NCBI GenBank assembly: GCA_963788185.1 | Contig: CAWBGE010000023.1 | Location: 1 to 64,000 of the forward strand | Source: CAIWHR01 sp963788185 | GTDB taxonomy: Bacteria; Pseudomonadota; Gammaproteobacteria; Burkholderiales; Casimicrobiaceae | Reading direction: 5' to 3' | Length of the DNA: 64,000 nt | In this document: positions 8,604 to 17,682 of the stretch, in pieces | How the letters are laid out: the number at the start of each line of letters is the position of its first letter | Position numbering within the stretch: the first letter of the stretch is position 1 | Notes under the pieces: model-generated | What the model saw: only the letters and a program-made list of their open reading frames with translations | The model's database searches: none | What the model was told of the DNA's origin: nothing | Made by a program: the position numbers and the translations under genes

Positions 8604-9464
8604 TCAGCCGAACTCTTTCTCGAAGGCCTGATAGCGATCGAGATCGACGACCTTGCTGAAATCGGCGTAGGTCATCATCTGTTCCGCCCTGCCGATCGTG
8701 GTTCCTTCCCGGCGAAGGGCGCCGAGCGTATCCGCAATCGCCTTTGCCGCGGAGAACAGCGTCGACAGGGCGTAGAACACGACGTCGAAACCCATGTCCT
8801 GGATCTGGGATGCGGTGAGCGCAGCCGTTTCGTTGCCATCGACCACGCTGAGAACCTTCGGCATGTCGAGCCCACGGGCGATGTCTTCCGCCTGCGCGAT
8901 CGTTTTCACGCCGTCGACGAAGACAAGGTCGACGCCGGCATCGAAGTAACGTCGTGCCCGCACCAAAGCTTCTTCCAATCCGACGACACCGAGGGCATCT
9001 GTCCGGCCAATGAGTAGCATCGGGTTCGTGCCGCGCGCCTTAAACGCCGCCTTCAGTCGTCGCACCTGTTCATCGGCAGAAACCAGCGTCACTCCACTCA
9101 ACTGGCCGCAACGTTTCGGCAGAGTCTGGTCCTCGAGGTGAATTGCCGCGACGCCCGCCTGCCCGTATTCCTCAATGGTCCGAAGCAGGTTGTTGAGGCC
9201 GCCGTAACCGGTATCGGCATCTGCAATCACGGGAAGCGAAGTTGCACGCACCATGTCGCGTGCCTGCCCGGTCATCTCGTTGAGCGTCATCAGCCCCAGG
9301 TCGGGTTGCCCCAATCGAATCGCCGTCGCCCCGAATCCAGTCATGTAGACCGCAGGAAATCCCGCTTGCTCGATGAGCCGCGCCGTCAGGGGGTCGGGTG
9401 CACCCGGCGCCTGAATCAGACGCCTTTGCCCAAGTAGGTCGCGAAGTACCTCGGCCGCTGTCAT
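8604..9464 (-). CDS. Isocitrate lyase / PEP mutase family carboxylic acid lyase
   Basis: The protein has 286 residues and the ICL/PEPM barrel pattern. Asp-rich metal site ADADTGYG is at residues 81-88, HLEDQ at 109-113, and the catalytic loop is KRCGQ at 117-121 with Cys119. A cysteine in this loop marks lyases (isocitrate, 2-methylisocitrate or 2,3-dimethylmalate lyase), not phosphonopyruvate mutases, but the usual KKCGH has become KRCGQ, so the exact substrate is open. It is the first gene of the operon with the TRAP transporter and probably cleaves the imported branched or substituted dicarboxylate. Confidence 0.85.
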   Translation of the reverse strand: MTAAEVLRDLLGQRRLIQAPGAPDPLTARLIEQAGFPAVYMTGFGATAIRLGQPDLGLMTLNEMTGQARDMVRATSLPVIADADTGYGGLNNLLRTIEEYGQAGVAAIHLEDQTLPKRCGQLSGVTLVSADEQVRRLKAAFKARGTNPMLLIGRTDALGVVGLEEALVRARRYFDAGVDLVFVDGVKTIAQAEDIARGLDMPKVLSVVDGNETAALTASQIQDMGFDVVFYALSTLFSAAKAIADTLGALRREGTTIGRAEQMMTYADFSKVVDLDRYQAFEKEFG

Positions 9465-9955
9465 TGCGCCTCTCCGTCATGTTTCGGTCGGTGTTCGACA
9501 CGCGACCGGATCTTCCAGGCAAGCCGATGGAACGCAGGGCATGACATATAGGGCAGAATTGCCAAGTTAACACGCCGATGTATGTCGCCCGGTTCGCTTC
9601 CTGGCGCAATGCCCACACGGATCGCGCAGGCGGCCGCAATCGGCAACGCACAGCACACCACCCTAGCGTCGGGTAGCTGGAGTTCTGTGAGGGTCAGTTT
9701 CACTTCCCTTTTGGCTTGGCCGACATCGTAGCGGCTCTCTTGTGGCAAGCCACGCGCTCGCACGAAACAGGCTACCACAATTGCCATTACCGATGAATTG
9801 ACTTGACTCTCTTCAAATGCCGCGTTGCGCGACCCGCCAAGGCGTCCTTCCCGATATCATGTCGCGCCACAATGGACCAAGCGGCAGTTCGCGCCGGGGT
9901 AACACGAGCCACTATCCGCTCGCTTCAACGGTGAAGATAGTTGCATCATCGATTC
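9465..9955. other. Upstream region of the lyase/TRAP operon
   Basis: This spacer of about 490 bases has no convincing gene. The short open frames lack ribosome-binding sites and recognisable domains. The operon promoter should lie here, but I cannot point to a reliable -35/-10 pair. No divergent regulator gene is present. Confidence 0.3.
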
Positions 9956-10479
9956 TCAACGGGTGGGAGGCAGTGCCAAGAAATGGGCCACTTCCCTCGC
10001 GAGGACGGGATCGCGATCGACTCCCGGAGGGAGCGGTTTTGCTTGGATCTCGGGAGCCAATTCCCGGAACAGCTGCAGCACCTTCAAATCATCGTCAAAG
10101 AAAACCGACACCTCGAGCGCCTGCGCAATAGCGACCTTCTGCCAAAGATACTTGGCGTACCAATCGAAACTCCGGTGGGGCAGCTTTGCTGGCTCAGCTC
10201 GATGCTCGGCAGCAGGTGCAAGCCGTCGTGAACGATGCCAAGCGCTGCCAGTTCCTTCGTACTTTCGCGCCGGACCTCCAGCGTGTCGGAGCGGCTGGAG
10301 ATAACGTAAACCCGGCGGCCCGCGTCGTGCGGACATGCGCGCATGAATCGCATCTCCTCCGGCGTTCACGAAGCGCGCTTCCGTGCGTCTCATGGGAAGC
10401 CGTAGCTGCCGCGGCACGTTCCTGGTTCCAGCGACCGCCCTCTCTGCGTCTCGGTCACCTCCTCCCAAGCAATTTTCAT
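9956..10479 (-). pseudogene. Broken HAD-superfamily phosphatase-like gene
   Basis: Two reading frames on the minus strand together spell a HAD-like protein. One frame reads RRVYVISSRSDTLEVRRES then ALGIVHDGLHLLPSIELSQ. After a frameshift near 10200 the other frame reads HRSFDWYAKYLWQKVAIAQA then VSVFFDDDLKVLQLFRELAP. The VFFDDDxKVxxLF block and the ISSR motif match motifs of HAD-type hydrolases. ATG 10479 (MKIAWEEVTETQ) may be the old start, but the first 40 residues are also out of frame with what follows. The gene is taken to be non-functional. Confidence 0.5.
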
Positions 10480-10661
10480 TTCTAACCCACCACCTCGTAA
10501 GCCGTCTGAAAACATTGCAACCGCGCCTCGTGAACGCTCACGGGCAAAACAGAGAACAGAGAAGGAAAAGTGGTGGTAATGGGCCGCAAACGGCGCGTTT
10601 CCGGTTGCCGCGCTCAAGAGCGCCGCCCGAAAACTTCTTGCAAAACCAAAGGTTAACGGCG

Positions 10662-10694
10662 AAAAAAAAGACCAGAGAAAACTCTGATCTTTTT
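10662..10694 (-). terminator. Rho-independent terminator of ssrA
   Basis: Read on the minus strand, just after the tmRNA 3' end, AGATCAGAG / CTCTGGTCT form a 9-bp stem with one G-T pair and a short loop, followed by eight T residues. This is a strong intrinsic terminator placed correctly for ssrA. Confidence 0.85.
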
Positions 10695-10698
10695 GAAG

Positions 10699-11076
10699 TG
10701 GTGGAGGTGGCGAGAATCGAACTCGCGTCCGGAAGCACTCTACAGTCAGGACTACATGCTTAGTCGCGTCATTTTGCTCTCGTCCCGACGCCGTTGACTG
10801 ACAGACGACGGCAGGACCAGTCACCTAGATTTGACGCTTCGCCCAAGTGACCCGGGCGGGCGCGATCGCTCTGAATGTCCTCGCTGTGATTTCGCCGTTG
10901 CCGGCTACGTCACCCGAACCGAGCGCTGCCCGGTGCGAGGTCCGGCGGGGTTAAGCCGCCAGAGCGTACGTTTCGTCGTTCGCAGTTAAATTTGCGATTG
11001 TCAGGGTTTAACGAGGACCAACACCTCGGCATGCCCCAAGCTGCTTCGCAACCCCCGTCGAAACCAGGTCACCCCC
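10699..11076 (-). ncRNA. ssrA: Transfer-messenger RNA (tmRNA)
   Basis: The RNA has 378 nt. The 5' end GGGGGTG (11076-11070) pairs with CACCTCC before the 3' ACCA (ending at 10699), forming the tRNA-like acceptor stem. The 5' part contains CTGGTTTCGACGGGGGTTGC, typical of betaproteobacterial tmRNA, and the 3' part has the T-arm GTTCGATTC. The resume codon GCG begins at 10983 and the tag reads ANDETYALAA, with TAA at 10953-10951. With SmpB the RNA rescues stalled ribosomes and tags the nascent protein for proteolysis. It is followed by an intrinsic terminator. Confidence 0.95.
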
Positions 11077-11204
11077 GAAGTCGGAACGGCGCGCGCGATG
11101 CGCTGAGATTTCAATCTTACCACCGGAAGCGCACCCAGCTTCGCCTTGGCTTCCGGCTATCCCCGATCTGGGGACGGCAGGGACAACATTCAAGCCGGCC
11201 TCGA

Positions 11205-11426
11205 CTACGCCAGCACGTCCGGATCCATCTCCCGCGACAACCAGGCGATTTGGTCCTTGAGCAGCAGCTTGCGGCGTTTCAGGCGCTGGATCTGAACCTG
11301 GTCGAGGGCGCGATCGCCGGCAAGCCGATGCAGGAGATCGTCGAGGTCGCGGTGTTCCAGCGTGAGCTGGACGAGGCGCTGCATCAGTTCGACGCGCTTC
11401 GGATCCCCGATTCCAGCTTCCACCAT
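11205..11426 (-). CDS. DUF465 (YdcH-like) small coiled-coil protein
   Basis: The protein has 73 residues from ATG 11426, which has GGAG seven bases upstream. A TTG 15 bases further upstream is the alternative start. The sequence contains the YdcH/DUF465 pattern: RLVQLTLEHRDLDDLLHRLA, then QVQIQRLKRRKLLLKDQIAW, a short two-helix hairpin rich in Leu, Lys and Arg. The function of the family is not known. It lies immediately after the EamA exporter gene on the same strand. Confidence 0.85.
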   Translation of the reverse strand: MVEAGIGDPKRVELMQRLVQLTLEHRDLDDLLHRLAGDRALDQVQIQRLKRRKLLLKDQIAWLSREMDPDVLA

Positions 11427-11444
11427 GACAAGACTCCGCAACGA

Positions 11445-12383
11445 TCAATCCAAGACTACGGGCACCGGCGTGCGCCGCCCCAGGCGGCTGGTGATGTAGA
11501 TGCCGGCGAGTATCAACGCTATGCCCACGAGATGATAGCCGGCAAGGCGTTCCCCCAGGAATATCCACGCCAGCACGACGCCGAACACGGGCATCAGGTG
11601 GACAAACAGCCCGGCGACGTTGGCGCCGACTTCCTCGACGCCGCGGTTCCAGAAAATATACGCCAATACCGACGAGAACAGCGCGACGGAGACGAGTGCC
11701 GCGATATTGGCAGCGGTAACCGCCATGTGCCGTCCATAAGCCAATTCCGCGAGAAACAGCGGCAGCACCGAGAGATCTCCGACGCAGGCCAGCACGAACA
11801 GGAACGTCAACAGGTTGAGACCCGCGGGGCGCCAGCGCAGACAGATGGTGTAGACCGCCCACATCGCCATCGACAGGATGATGAGCAGATCGCCGACGTT
11901 CAGACGGAACGACAGCAGGACGTCGAGCCGACCCTGCCCCAGGATCGCCAGCACGCCTGCGAGCGAGACGCAGACCCCGACCAACTGCAATCCGGTGAGC
12001 CGCTCGCGCAGGAAAATCCACGACAGCGCGATGATCATCACCGGAATGAACGAATTGAGGATGACGCCGTTGGTCGCCGTGGTGTGGTTGAGCCCGGCGT
12101 AGGCGAGAACGTTGTGCGTTCCGACGCCGATCACGCCCAGGAACAGCATTGTCTTCCAGTGCCGGCGCACGATCGGCCAATCACGGCGAAGGTGTGGAAT
12201 CGCAACCGGTGCCAGGATCAGCACGGCGAAGAACCAGCGCAGGAAGGCCATCGTCATCGGCGGGATGTCGGCTGCCAGCCCGCGGCCGAAGATCCAGTTG
12301 AACGACCAGAAGAGCGGCGTCAGCGCCAGCAACAGATACGGGTTGGCGAACGCCCGACCGGCGCGCGATGGATGCGGAGTCAC
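11445..12383 (-). CDS. EamA/DMT-family metabolite exporter
   Basis: Ten-helix drug/metabolite transporter with two EamA repeats. The first runs from LLLALTPLFWSFNWIFGRGL to about residue 145, the second from LLIILSMAMWAVYTICLRWR onward, with the second-repeat block VGANVAGLFVHLMPVFGVVL followed by IFLGERL. I use GTG 12383, which gives 312 residues, the usual length. ATG codons at 12458 and 12494 are in frame but would add an unusual hydrophilic leader, the second one inside the repeat element. The substrate is unknown; relatives export amino acids or other small metabolites. Confidence 0.8.
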   Translation of the reverse strand: MTPHPSRAGRAFANPYLLLALTPLFWSFNWIFGRGLAADIPPMTMAFLRWFFAVLILAPVAIPHLRRDWPIVRRHWKTMLFLGVIGVGTHNVLAYAGLNHTTATNGVILNSFIPVMIIALSWIFLRERLTGLQLVGVCVSLAGVLAILGQGRLDVLLSFRLNVGDLLIILSMAMWAVYTICLRWRPAGLNLLTFLFVLACVGDLSVLPLFLAELAYGRHMAVTAANIAALVSVALFSSVLAYIFWNRGVEEVGANVAGLFVHLMPVFGVVLAWIFLGERLAGYHLVGIALILAGIYITSRLGRRTPVPVVLD

Positions 12384-12412
12384 TCGATGATTATCGCACG
12401 CGCCCCGGCGCG

Positions 12413-12418
12413 TATAAT
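12413..12418 (+). promoter_or_regulatory. Probable -10 box of the mfd promoter
   Basis: A perfect TATAAT lies on the plus strand about 200 bases upstream of the first possible mfd ATG. No good -35 hexamer is visible. If used, transcription would start near 12425, before the repeat element, so the element would now lie in the mfd leader. Confidence 0.4.
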
Positions 12419-12463
12419 TCGCGCTCGTTCCATCGCTTTCCGTTCCGTTGGCCTCCATCTCCT

Positions 12464-12641
12464 CTAGTACCGCGACCCATAAGTTTGCGTACATGCCGAG
12501 AGCCGCATCCGCGCGTCAGCGGCGCGAAGCGAACCGCAGCAATAGCCCGTGCTATTGCGAGGATGAGCGACAAAGCCGATGACGATGCGGGGCGGCTCGA
12601 ACATAGCGAAACTTATGGGTCGCGGTACTAGTACCGCGACC
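12464..12641. repeat. MITE-like repeat element, copy 1, with 23-bp inverted ends
   Basis: A 23-bp sequence at 12464-12486 (beginning CTAGTACCGCGACCCATAAG) recurs in perfect inverted form at 12609-12631. The right end runs into a 24-bp perfect palindrome centred on CTAG (12618-12641), so a third half-site is present. Inside lies a hairpin GCAATAGC / GCTATTGC (12539-12558). A 75-bp core (12554-12628) recurs at 23189-23263 with about nine differences. The element carries no transposase and occupies the spacer between the EamA gene and mfd. It contains all in-frame ATG codons available to mfd. Confidence 0.75.
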
Positions 12642-15600
12642 ATCGGCTCGGACCCCGCCGCACCCGATATCCCGTCCGCCGCCGCGAGCGTTGCCCGCCT
12701 CGCCGCATTGCCGCCACTCGTCCCGCCGTTGCCTCCGTCCGGGCAGCGGGCGCGCGCCGATCCTCTGCCGGGCTCCGCCGATGCGCTGGCATTGGCCCAA
12801 CTTGCCGCGCGCGGCGTTGCTGACCGCGTGCTCGCCGTCGTGTTCTGCGCCGAGGCGCTCGCGGCACAGCGGCTTGCCGACGAGACCAGCTGGTTCGCGC
12901 CGCAGCTTCGGATCGCTCTGCTGCCCGACTGGGAAACGCTGCCCTACGACCATTTCTCGCCGCACCAGGACCTCATATCGGAACGGCTCGCCACCCTCTA
13001 TCGCGTCAGTCGCGGCGAATGCGATCTTCTGATCGTCGCCGCGACGACGGCGCTGTATCGGCTCGCACCGCCATCCTATCTGGCGGCGTTCACGTTCTTC
13101 CTGAAGCAAGGCACGCGGCTCGACGTCGATGCGCTGCGCAGCCAGCTCGCGCTGGCGGGCTATCAGCACGTCACCCAGGTCGTGTCACCCGGCGAATTCA
13201 GCATTCGCGGCGGCTTGATCGACCTGTTTCCGATGGGCAGCCCCCTGCCCTATCGGCTCGACCTCTTCGACGACGACATCGAGAGCATCAAGACCTTCGA
13301 TGCCGACACGCAGCGCACGCTCTATCCGGTCCCCGAAGTGCGCCTGCTTCCGGCACGCGAGTTTCCGCTCGACGATGCCGGGCGCACGCGCTTTCGCAGC
13401 CGCTATCGCGAGGTGTTCGAAGGCGATCCGTCGAAGTCGGCACTGTACAAGGACGTCACCAACGGCGTGGCGCCGGGCGGGATCGAATACTATCTGCCGC
13501 TGTTCTTCGAGACCACGGCGACGCTCTTCGACTATCTTCCAGCCAACGTCGTCGCGGTGCTGCACGGCGACGTCCCGCAGGCGATCGAGCGCTTCTGGCA
13601 GGACACGGATTCGCGCTACAAGCTGCTGCGCGGCGACAAGGCGCGACCGCTGCTCCCTCCGGGTGACGTGTTCTTGCCCGTCGATGGCTTCATGGGCGCG
13701 CTGAAGGCCTACCCGCGGATCGACCTTGCGGCGGCGGCGGATGAGCCAGCCCTCATCGGTGCGTCACGCGGACCTCGACCGCTACCGTCGGTGCAGGTCG
13801 ACCGCCGCGCCGACGACCCGCTGATGGCGCTGCGCAAGTACGTCGCCGCCAGCGACGCGCAGGTGATGATCGCCGCGGAAAGCGCGGGTCGCCGCGAAAC
13901 CATGCAGCAGTTTTTTGCCGAATACGGCCTCGCGGTCGAACTCGTCGACGATTGGGTTTCGCAGCCTGCCGGGACCGGGCCGCGCCCGCCCCGCCTGATC
14001 GTGTCGCCGCTGCACGCCGGCTTCGCCTGGCCGGATGCAGGACTCGTCTTTGTCACCGAGGCCGAACTCTACGCGGGCGTCGTGCGCCGCGGCCGTCGCG
14101 ATGCCGCGCGACGGTCCAACGTCGATGCGATGCTGCGCGATCTTTCCGAGGTGCGCATCGGCGACCCGGTCGTGCACGAGCAGCACGGCATCGGCCGCTA
14201 CCTCGGGCTCGTCACCATGGATCTGGGCGAGGGGCCGACCGAGTTCCTGCAACTCGTCTACGCCAACGACGCGAAGCTCTATGTGCCGGTGGCGAGCCTG
14301 CACCTCATCGGTCGCTACAGCGGCGCGGCGCCCGAGGCAGCACCATTGCACCAGCTCGGCAGCGGCCAGTGGGAGAAGGCAAAGAAACGCGCGGCCAGGC
14401 AGGCGCACGACACCGCAGCGGAACTCCTCAACCTCTACGCGCAGCGCGCCACCCGCAAAGGGCACGCGTTCAAGTTCAAGGCGCACGACTACGAGGCCTT
14501 TGCCGAAGGCTTCGGGTTCGAGGAGACGCCGGACCAGAGCGCGGCGATCGAGGCGGTGATCAGGGACCTGACCGACGGCAAGCCGATGGACCGGCTGGTC
14601 TGCGGCGACGTGGGCTTCGGCAAGACCGAGGTGGCGCTGCGCGCGGCGTTCGTGGCACTCGCCGACGGCAAGCAGGTTGCCGTGCTGGTGCCGACGACGC
14701 TGCTCGCCGAACAGCACTTCCAGGTGTTCTCCGATCGCTTTTCCGACCTGCCGGTGAAGCTCGCGGAGCTCTCGCGCTTCCGCAGCCCCAGGGAAGTGAG
14801 GGCCGCGCTCGACGGCCTTGCCGCCGGCGGCATCGATCTCGTCATCGGCACGCACAAGCTGATCCAGCCCGATGTCAAGTTCAAGAATCTCGGCCTCATC
14901 ATCATCGACGAGGAGCACCGCTTCGGCGTGCGGCAAAAGGAGCAGCTGAAGCGCCTGCGCGCCGAGGTCGACGTGCTGACGCTGACCGCCACGCCGATCC
15001 CGCGCACACTCGCGATGTCGCTCGAGGGCATCCGCGACTTTTCGGTCATCGCCACCGCGCCGCAACGCCGGCTCGCCATCAAGACCTTCGTCGTCGCCTA
15101 CTCGTCGGGGATCGTGCGCGAGGCGGCGTTGCGCGAGCTGAAGCGCGGCGGCCAGATCTACTTCCTGCACAACGACATCGACACCATCGCCTCGACGGCG
15201 GAAAAGCTCGCCCGGCTGGTTCCCGAGGCGCGGATCGCCGTCGCCCACGGGCAGATGGGCGAGCGCGACCTGGAGCACGTGATGCGCGAGTTCTACGCGC
15301 AGCGCTTCAATTTCCTGGTGTGCTCGACGATCATCGAGACCGGTATCGACATCCCGACCGCCAACACCATCATCATCGAGCGCGCTGACCGCTTCGGCCT
15401 CGCGCAGCTGCACCAGTTGCGCGGCCGGGTCGGACGCTCGCATCATCAGGCCTACGCGTACCTGCTGACCCCGCCCGAAGAGGCGCTGTCGGGCCAGGCG
15501 AAGAAGCGGCTGGAGGCGATCCAGATGATGGAAGACCTGGGTGCGGGCTTCTACCTCGCGATGCACGACCTCGAGATTCGCGGCGCCGGCGAGGTGCTGG

Positions 15601-16151
15601 GCGAGTCGCAGTCCGGCGAGATGATGGAGATCGGATTCCAGCTCTACGCCGACATGCTGAAGGCTGCGGTGTCGGCGCTGAAGTCGGGACGCGAGCCGGA
15701 CCTGACGGCGCCGCTGGGCGTCACTACCGAAATCAACCTGCACGTGCCGGCCCTGTTGCCGGAGAGCTTTTGCAGCGACGTGCACGAGCGGCTGGTGCTC
15801 TACAAACGCCTCGCCAACTGCGAGTCGGCGGACGAACTGGAGGCGATGCAGGAAGAACTGGTCGATCGCTTCGGCAGCCCCCCGGAGCCCGCCCAGGCGC
15901 TGCTCGCCTGCCATCGGCTGCGCCTCGTCGCGAGACCGCTCGGCGTGGTCAAGATCGACGCCGGGCCCGAGCGCTCGACCTTGCAGTTCGCGCCGAACCC
16001 GCCGTTCGATGCCGGCAAGCTGATCCTGCTCGTCCAGCGCGATGGCCGCATCCGTTTTGCCGGCCCCGACCGGGTGCGGATCGAGCGCGGCGCTCCGGCG
16101 CTGGCCGAACGCGTGGCGCTGCTCCGCGATTTCCTCGCCCGGTTGACCTGA
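12615..16151 (+). CDS. mfd: Transcription-repair coupling factor Mfd
   Basis: About 1178 residues from ATG 12615. It removes RNA polymerase stalled at DNA damage and recruits UvrA. The order is: a UvrB-like N-terminal part (PDWETLPYDHFSPHQDLISE, GEFSIRGGLIDLFPMG); the RNA polymerase-interacting domain (VGDPVVHEQHGIGRYLGLVT); and a superfamily 2 translocase with Walker A GDVGFGKTE, DEEHRFGV and LTATPIPRTLAMSLEG. The motor domain ends with TGIDIPTANT and QLRGRVGRS, and the TRCF C-terminal domain follows. ATG codons at 12579, 12585 and 12615 all lie in the inserted repeat and none has a ribosome-binding site. Homology only begins near 12700 (LPPLVPPLPPSGQRA), so the true start is uncertain. Confidence 0.95.
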   Translation: MGRGTSTATIGSDPAAPDIPSAAASVARLAALPPLVPPLPPSGQRARADPLPGSADALALAQLAARGVADRVLAVVFCAEALAAQRLADETSWFAPQLRIALLPDWETLPYDHFSPHQDLISERLATLYRVSRGECDLLIVAATTALYRLAPPSYLAAFTFFLKQGTRLDVDALRSQLALAGYQHVTQVVSPGEFSIRGGLIDLFPMGSPLPYRLDLFDDDIESIKTFDADTQRTLYPVPEVRLLPAREFPLDDAGRTRFRSRYREVFEGDPSKSALYKDVTNGVAPGGIEYYLPLFFETTATLFDYLPANVVAVLHGDVPQAIERFWQDTDSRYKLLRGDKARPLLPPGDVFLPVDGFMGALKAYPRIDLAAAADEPALIGASRGPRPLPSVQVDRRADDPLMALRKYVAASDAQVMIAAESAGRRETMQQFFAEYGLAVELVDDWVSQPAGTGPRPPRLIVSPLHAGFAWPDAGLVFVTEAELYAGVVRRGRRDAARRSNVDAMLRDLSEVRIGDPVVHEQHGIGRYLGLVTMDLGEGPTEFLQLVYANDAKLYVPVASLHLIGRYSGAAPEAAPLHQLGSGQWEKAKKRAARQAHDTAAELLNLYAQRATRKGHAFKFKAHDYEAFAEGFGFEETPDQSAAIEAVIRDLTDGKPMDRLVCGDVGFGKTEVALRAAFVALADGKQVAVLVPTTLLAEQHFQVFSDRFSDLPVKLAELSRFRSPREVRAALDGLAAGGIDLVIGTHKLIQPDVKFKNLGLIIIDEEHRFGVRQKEQLKRLRAEVDVLTLTATPIPRTLAMSLEGIRDFSVIATAPQRRLAIKTFVVAYSSGIVREAALRELKRGGQIYFLHNDIDTIASTAEKLARLVPEARIAVAHGQMGERDLEHVMREFYAQRFNFLVCSTIIETGIDIPTANTIIIERADRFGLAQLHQLRGRVGRSHHQAYAYLLTPPEEALSGQAKKRLEAIQMMEDLGAGFYLAMHDLEIRGAGEVLGESQSGEMMEIGFQLYADMLKAAVSALKSGREPDLTAPLGVTTEINLHVPALLPESFCSDVHERLVLYKRLANCESADELEAMQEELVDRFGSPPEPAQALLACHRLRLVARPLGVVKIDAGPERSTLQFAPNPPFDAGKLILLVQRDGRIRFAGPDRVRIERGAPALAERVALLRDFLARLT

Positions 16152-16158
16152 TCACGCC

Positions 16159-17079
16159 ATGGTCGCGCCCCTCTTCCCGCCACAGCTTCACGTCTTCGTG
16201 CGCGACTGGCTGTCGGCGAACAATGTCGTGCTGAAGAGCCGCGGCGGACACGTGCTGATCGACTCCGGTTACGGCCGCCACGCGCCGCTGACGCTGGCGC
16301 TCTTGGCGACCCCGCGCGGCCTGGGCAATGATCCGCTGGCGTGGCTCGTCAACACGCATTGCCATTCCGATCACATCGGCGGCAACGCGGCCATTGCGAA
16401 TCAATACGGCTGCGCGATCGCGATACCCGAAGGCGAGGCCGCAGCCGTCGAACGCTGGGACACGCGTGCGCTGCTGCTCGACTACGCCGACCAGACAGTG
16501 GAGCGGTTCGCGTTTTCGAGCGTCCTGGTCCCGGATTCCAGCCACGTCTGGGGCGACCTCGAATGGCGGGCGCTGGCGGCGCCGGGCCACGACATGGGCG
16601 CGCTGGTGTTCTACAACCCGGAGCACGGCATCCTGATTTCGGGCGACGCGCTCTGGCACCGGGGTTTCGGCCTGGTGATGCCACCGGAAGTGGATCCGGA
16701 GGCATTGCCGGCCACGCGCCGGACGCTCGAAATGCTCGCGACCCTCGACATCCGCGTGGTGATTCCCGGCCACGGCGAGCCGTTTGCCGACGTCGAACCC
16801 GCACTCGACCGGGCCTTCAATCGCCTCGCGGCGTTCGAGACGGATTCGCTGCGCGTCACCCGGCATGCGCTCAAGGCACTGCTCTCGTTCACCCTGCTCG
16901 ACCGCCGCCGGCTGCCGCTCGCCGGGATGGCCGATTACGTCGACCGTGTGGGCGTGTACCGTGATTTCAACGCGCTGTTCTTCAAACTGCCGCCACAGCG
17001 TCTCGCCGACATGCTGATCGACGAACTTCTGCGCGCCGGCGCGGTGCAAGCGCGCGATGGCTGGCTGCTCCCGGCGTGA
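16159..17079 (+). CDS. Metallo-beta-lactamase-fold hydrolase
   Basis: The protein has 306 residues and starts seven bases after mfd. The MBL metal-binding motif is NTHCHSDHIGG, followed by the later ligands in APGHDMGA, ISGDALW and IPGHGEPF, so the di-metal site looks complete. The C-terminal third (ALKALLSFTLLDRRRLPLAG onward) is a helical extension like the winged-helix tail of many hydroxyacylglutathione-hydrolase relatives. The substrate is not evident. The tight spacing suggests co-transcription with mfd. Confidence 0.88.
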   Translation: MVAPLFPPQLHVFVRDWLSANNVVLKSRGGHVLIDSGYGRHAPLTLALLATPRGLGNDPLAWLVNTHCHSDHIGGNAAIANQYGCAIAIPEGEAAAVERWDTRALLLDYADQTVERFAFSSVLVPDSSHVWGDLEWRALAAPGHDMGALVFYNPEHGILISGDALWHRGFGLVMPPEVDPEALPATRRTLEMLATLDIRVVIPGHGEPFADVEPALDRAFNRLAAFETDSLRVTRHALKALLSFTLLDRRRLPLAGMADYVDRVGVYRDFNALFFKLPPQRLADMLIDELLRAGAVQARDGWLLPA

Positions 17080-17226
17080 GCGATGTTGTCGTGGAAGGGA
17101 ATAGCCGGCCCGCCGCCGCTGTTGGTGCGTTGGGCTTGCCGAAAGCGCAGATTTGCGCTTCAATCGCGCCCGCGCCGCCGGGTTGATCGGCGGCACCCTT
17201 TACTTCCCGATATTCCGGAGACCCCT

Positions 17227-17682
17227 ATGAACAAGGCAGTCAAACTGGGCCTCGGCGTGGCACTCGCCGCAGCGCTAGCGTCCACCGCATTCGCACAGGC
17301 GCGACCCGACCGCGCCATCAAGTACCGCCAGGGCATCATGCAGGCACAGAGCTGGAACCTGGGGTTTCTGGCGGCGATGGTGAGGGGCGAGCAGCCGTAT
17401 GACCAGGCCAAGTTCCTGCACCACGCCACCGCCCTCGAGCAGGTTTCCCGCATGGCGTGGGAAGGCTATTTGCCGGGGACCGATCAAGGTGCACCGAACC
17501 GGGCGAAGCCGGAGATCTGGAAGGAAGCCGGCAAGTTCAAGCAGGCGCATGAGGCGTTCGAAGCCGCGACGCCGAAGCTCGTTGCCGCTGCGAAGGTCGG
17601 CACGCTCGATGCGGTCAAGGGTCCGTTCAACGACGTGATCAAGACCTGCGACAGCTGCCACGACAGCTTCCGCAGCAAGTAG
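17227..17682 (+). CDS. Cytochrome c' (class II c-type cytochrome)
   Basis: The protein has 151 residues from ATG 17227, with GGAG seven bases upstream. A signal peptide (MNKAVKLGLGVALAAALAST, cleavage after AFAQA) is followed by a four-helix-bundle sequence and a single C-terminal haem motif CDSCH at about residue 142, the hallmark of class II cytochromes c. An N-terminal arginine/tyrosine stretch (RAIKYRQGIMQAQSWNLGFL) supplies the distal side. It is a periplasmic haem protein, usually linked to electron transfer or NO binding. A cytochrome b561 gene lies convergently next to it, a frequent pairing. Confidence 0.9.
   Translation: MNKAVKLGLGVALAAALASTAFAQARPDRAIKYRQGIMQAQSWNLGFLAAMVRGEQPYDQAKFLHHATALEQVSRMAWEGYLPGTDQGAPNRAKPEIWKEAGKFKQAHEAFEAATPKLVAAAKVGTLDAVKGPFNDVIKTCDSCHDSFRSK

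Noticed and set aside
9461..9787. Minus-strand open frame of 108 codons upstream of the lyase
   Set aside because: No ribosome-binding site, no recognisable domain, and it overlaps the lyase start; probably promoter region.
13782..15914. Minus-strand open frame of about 710 codons opposite mfd
   Set aside because: Antisense shadow of the helicase gene with no ribosome-binding site or known domain.
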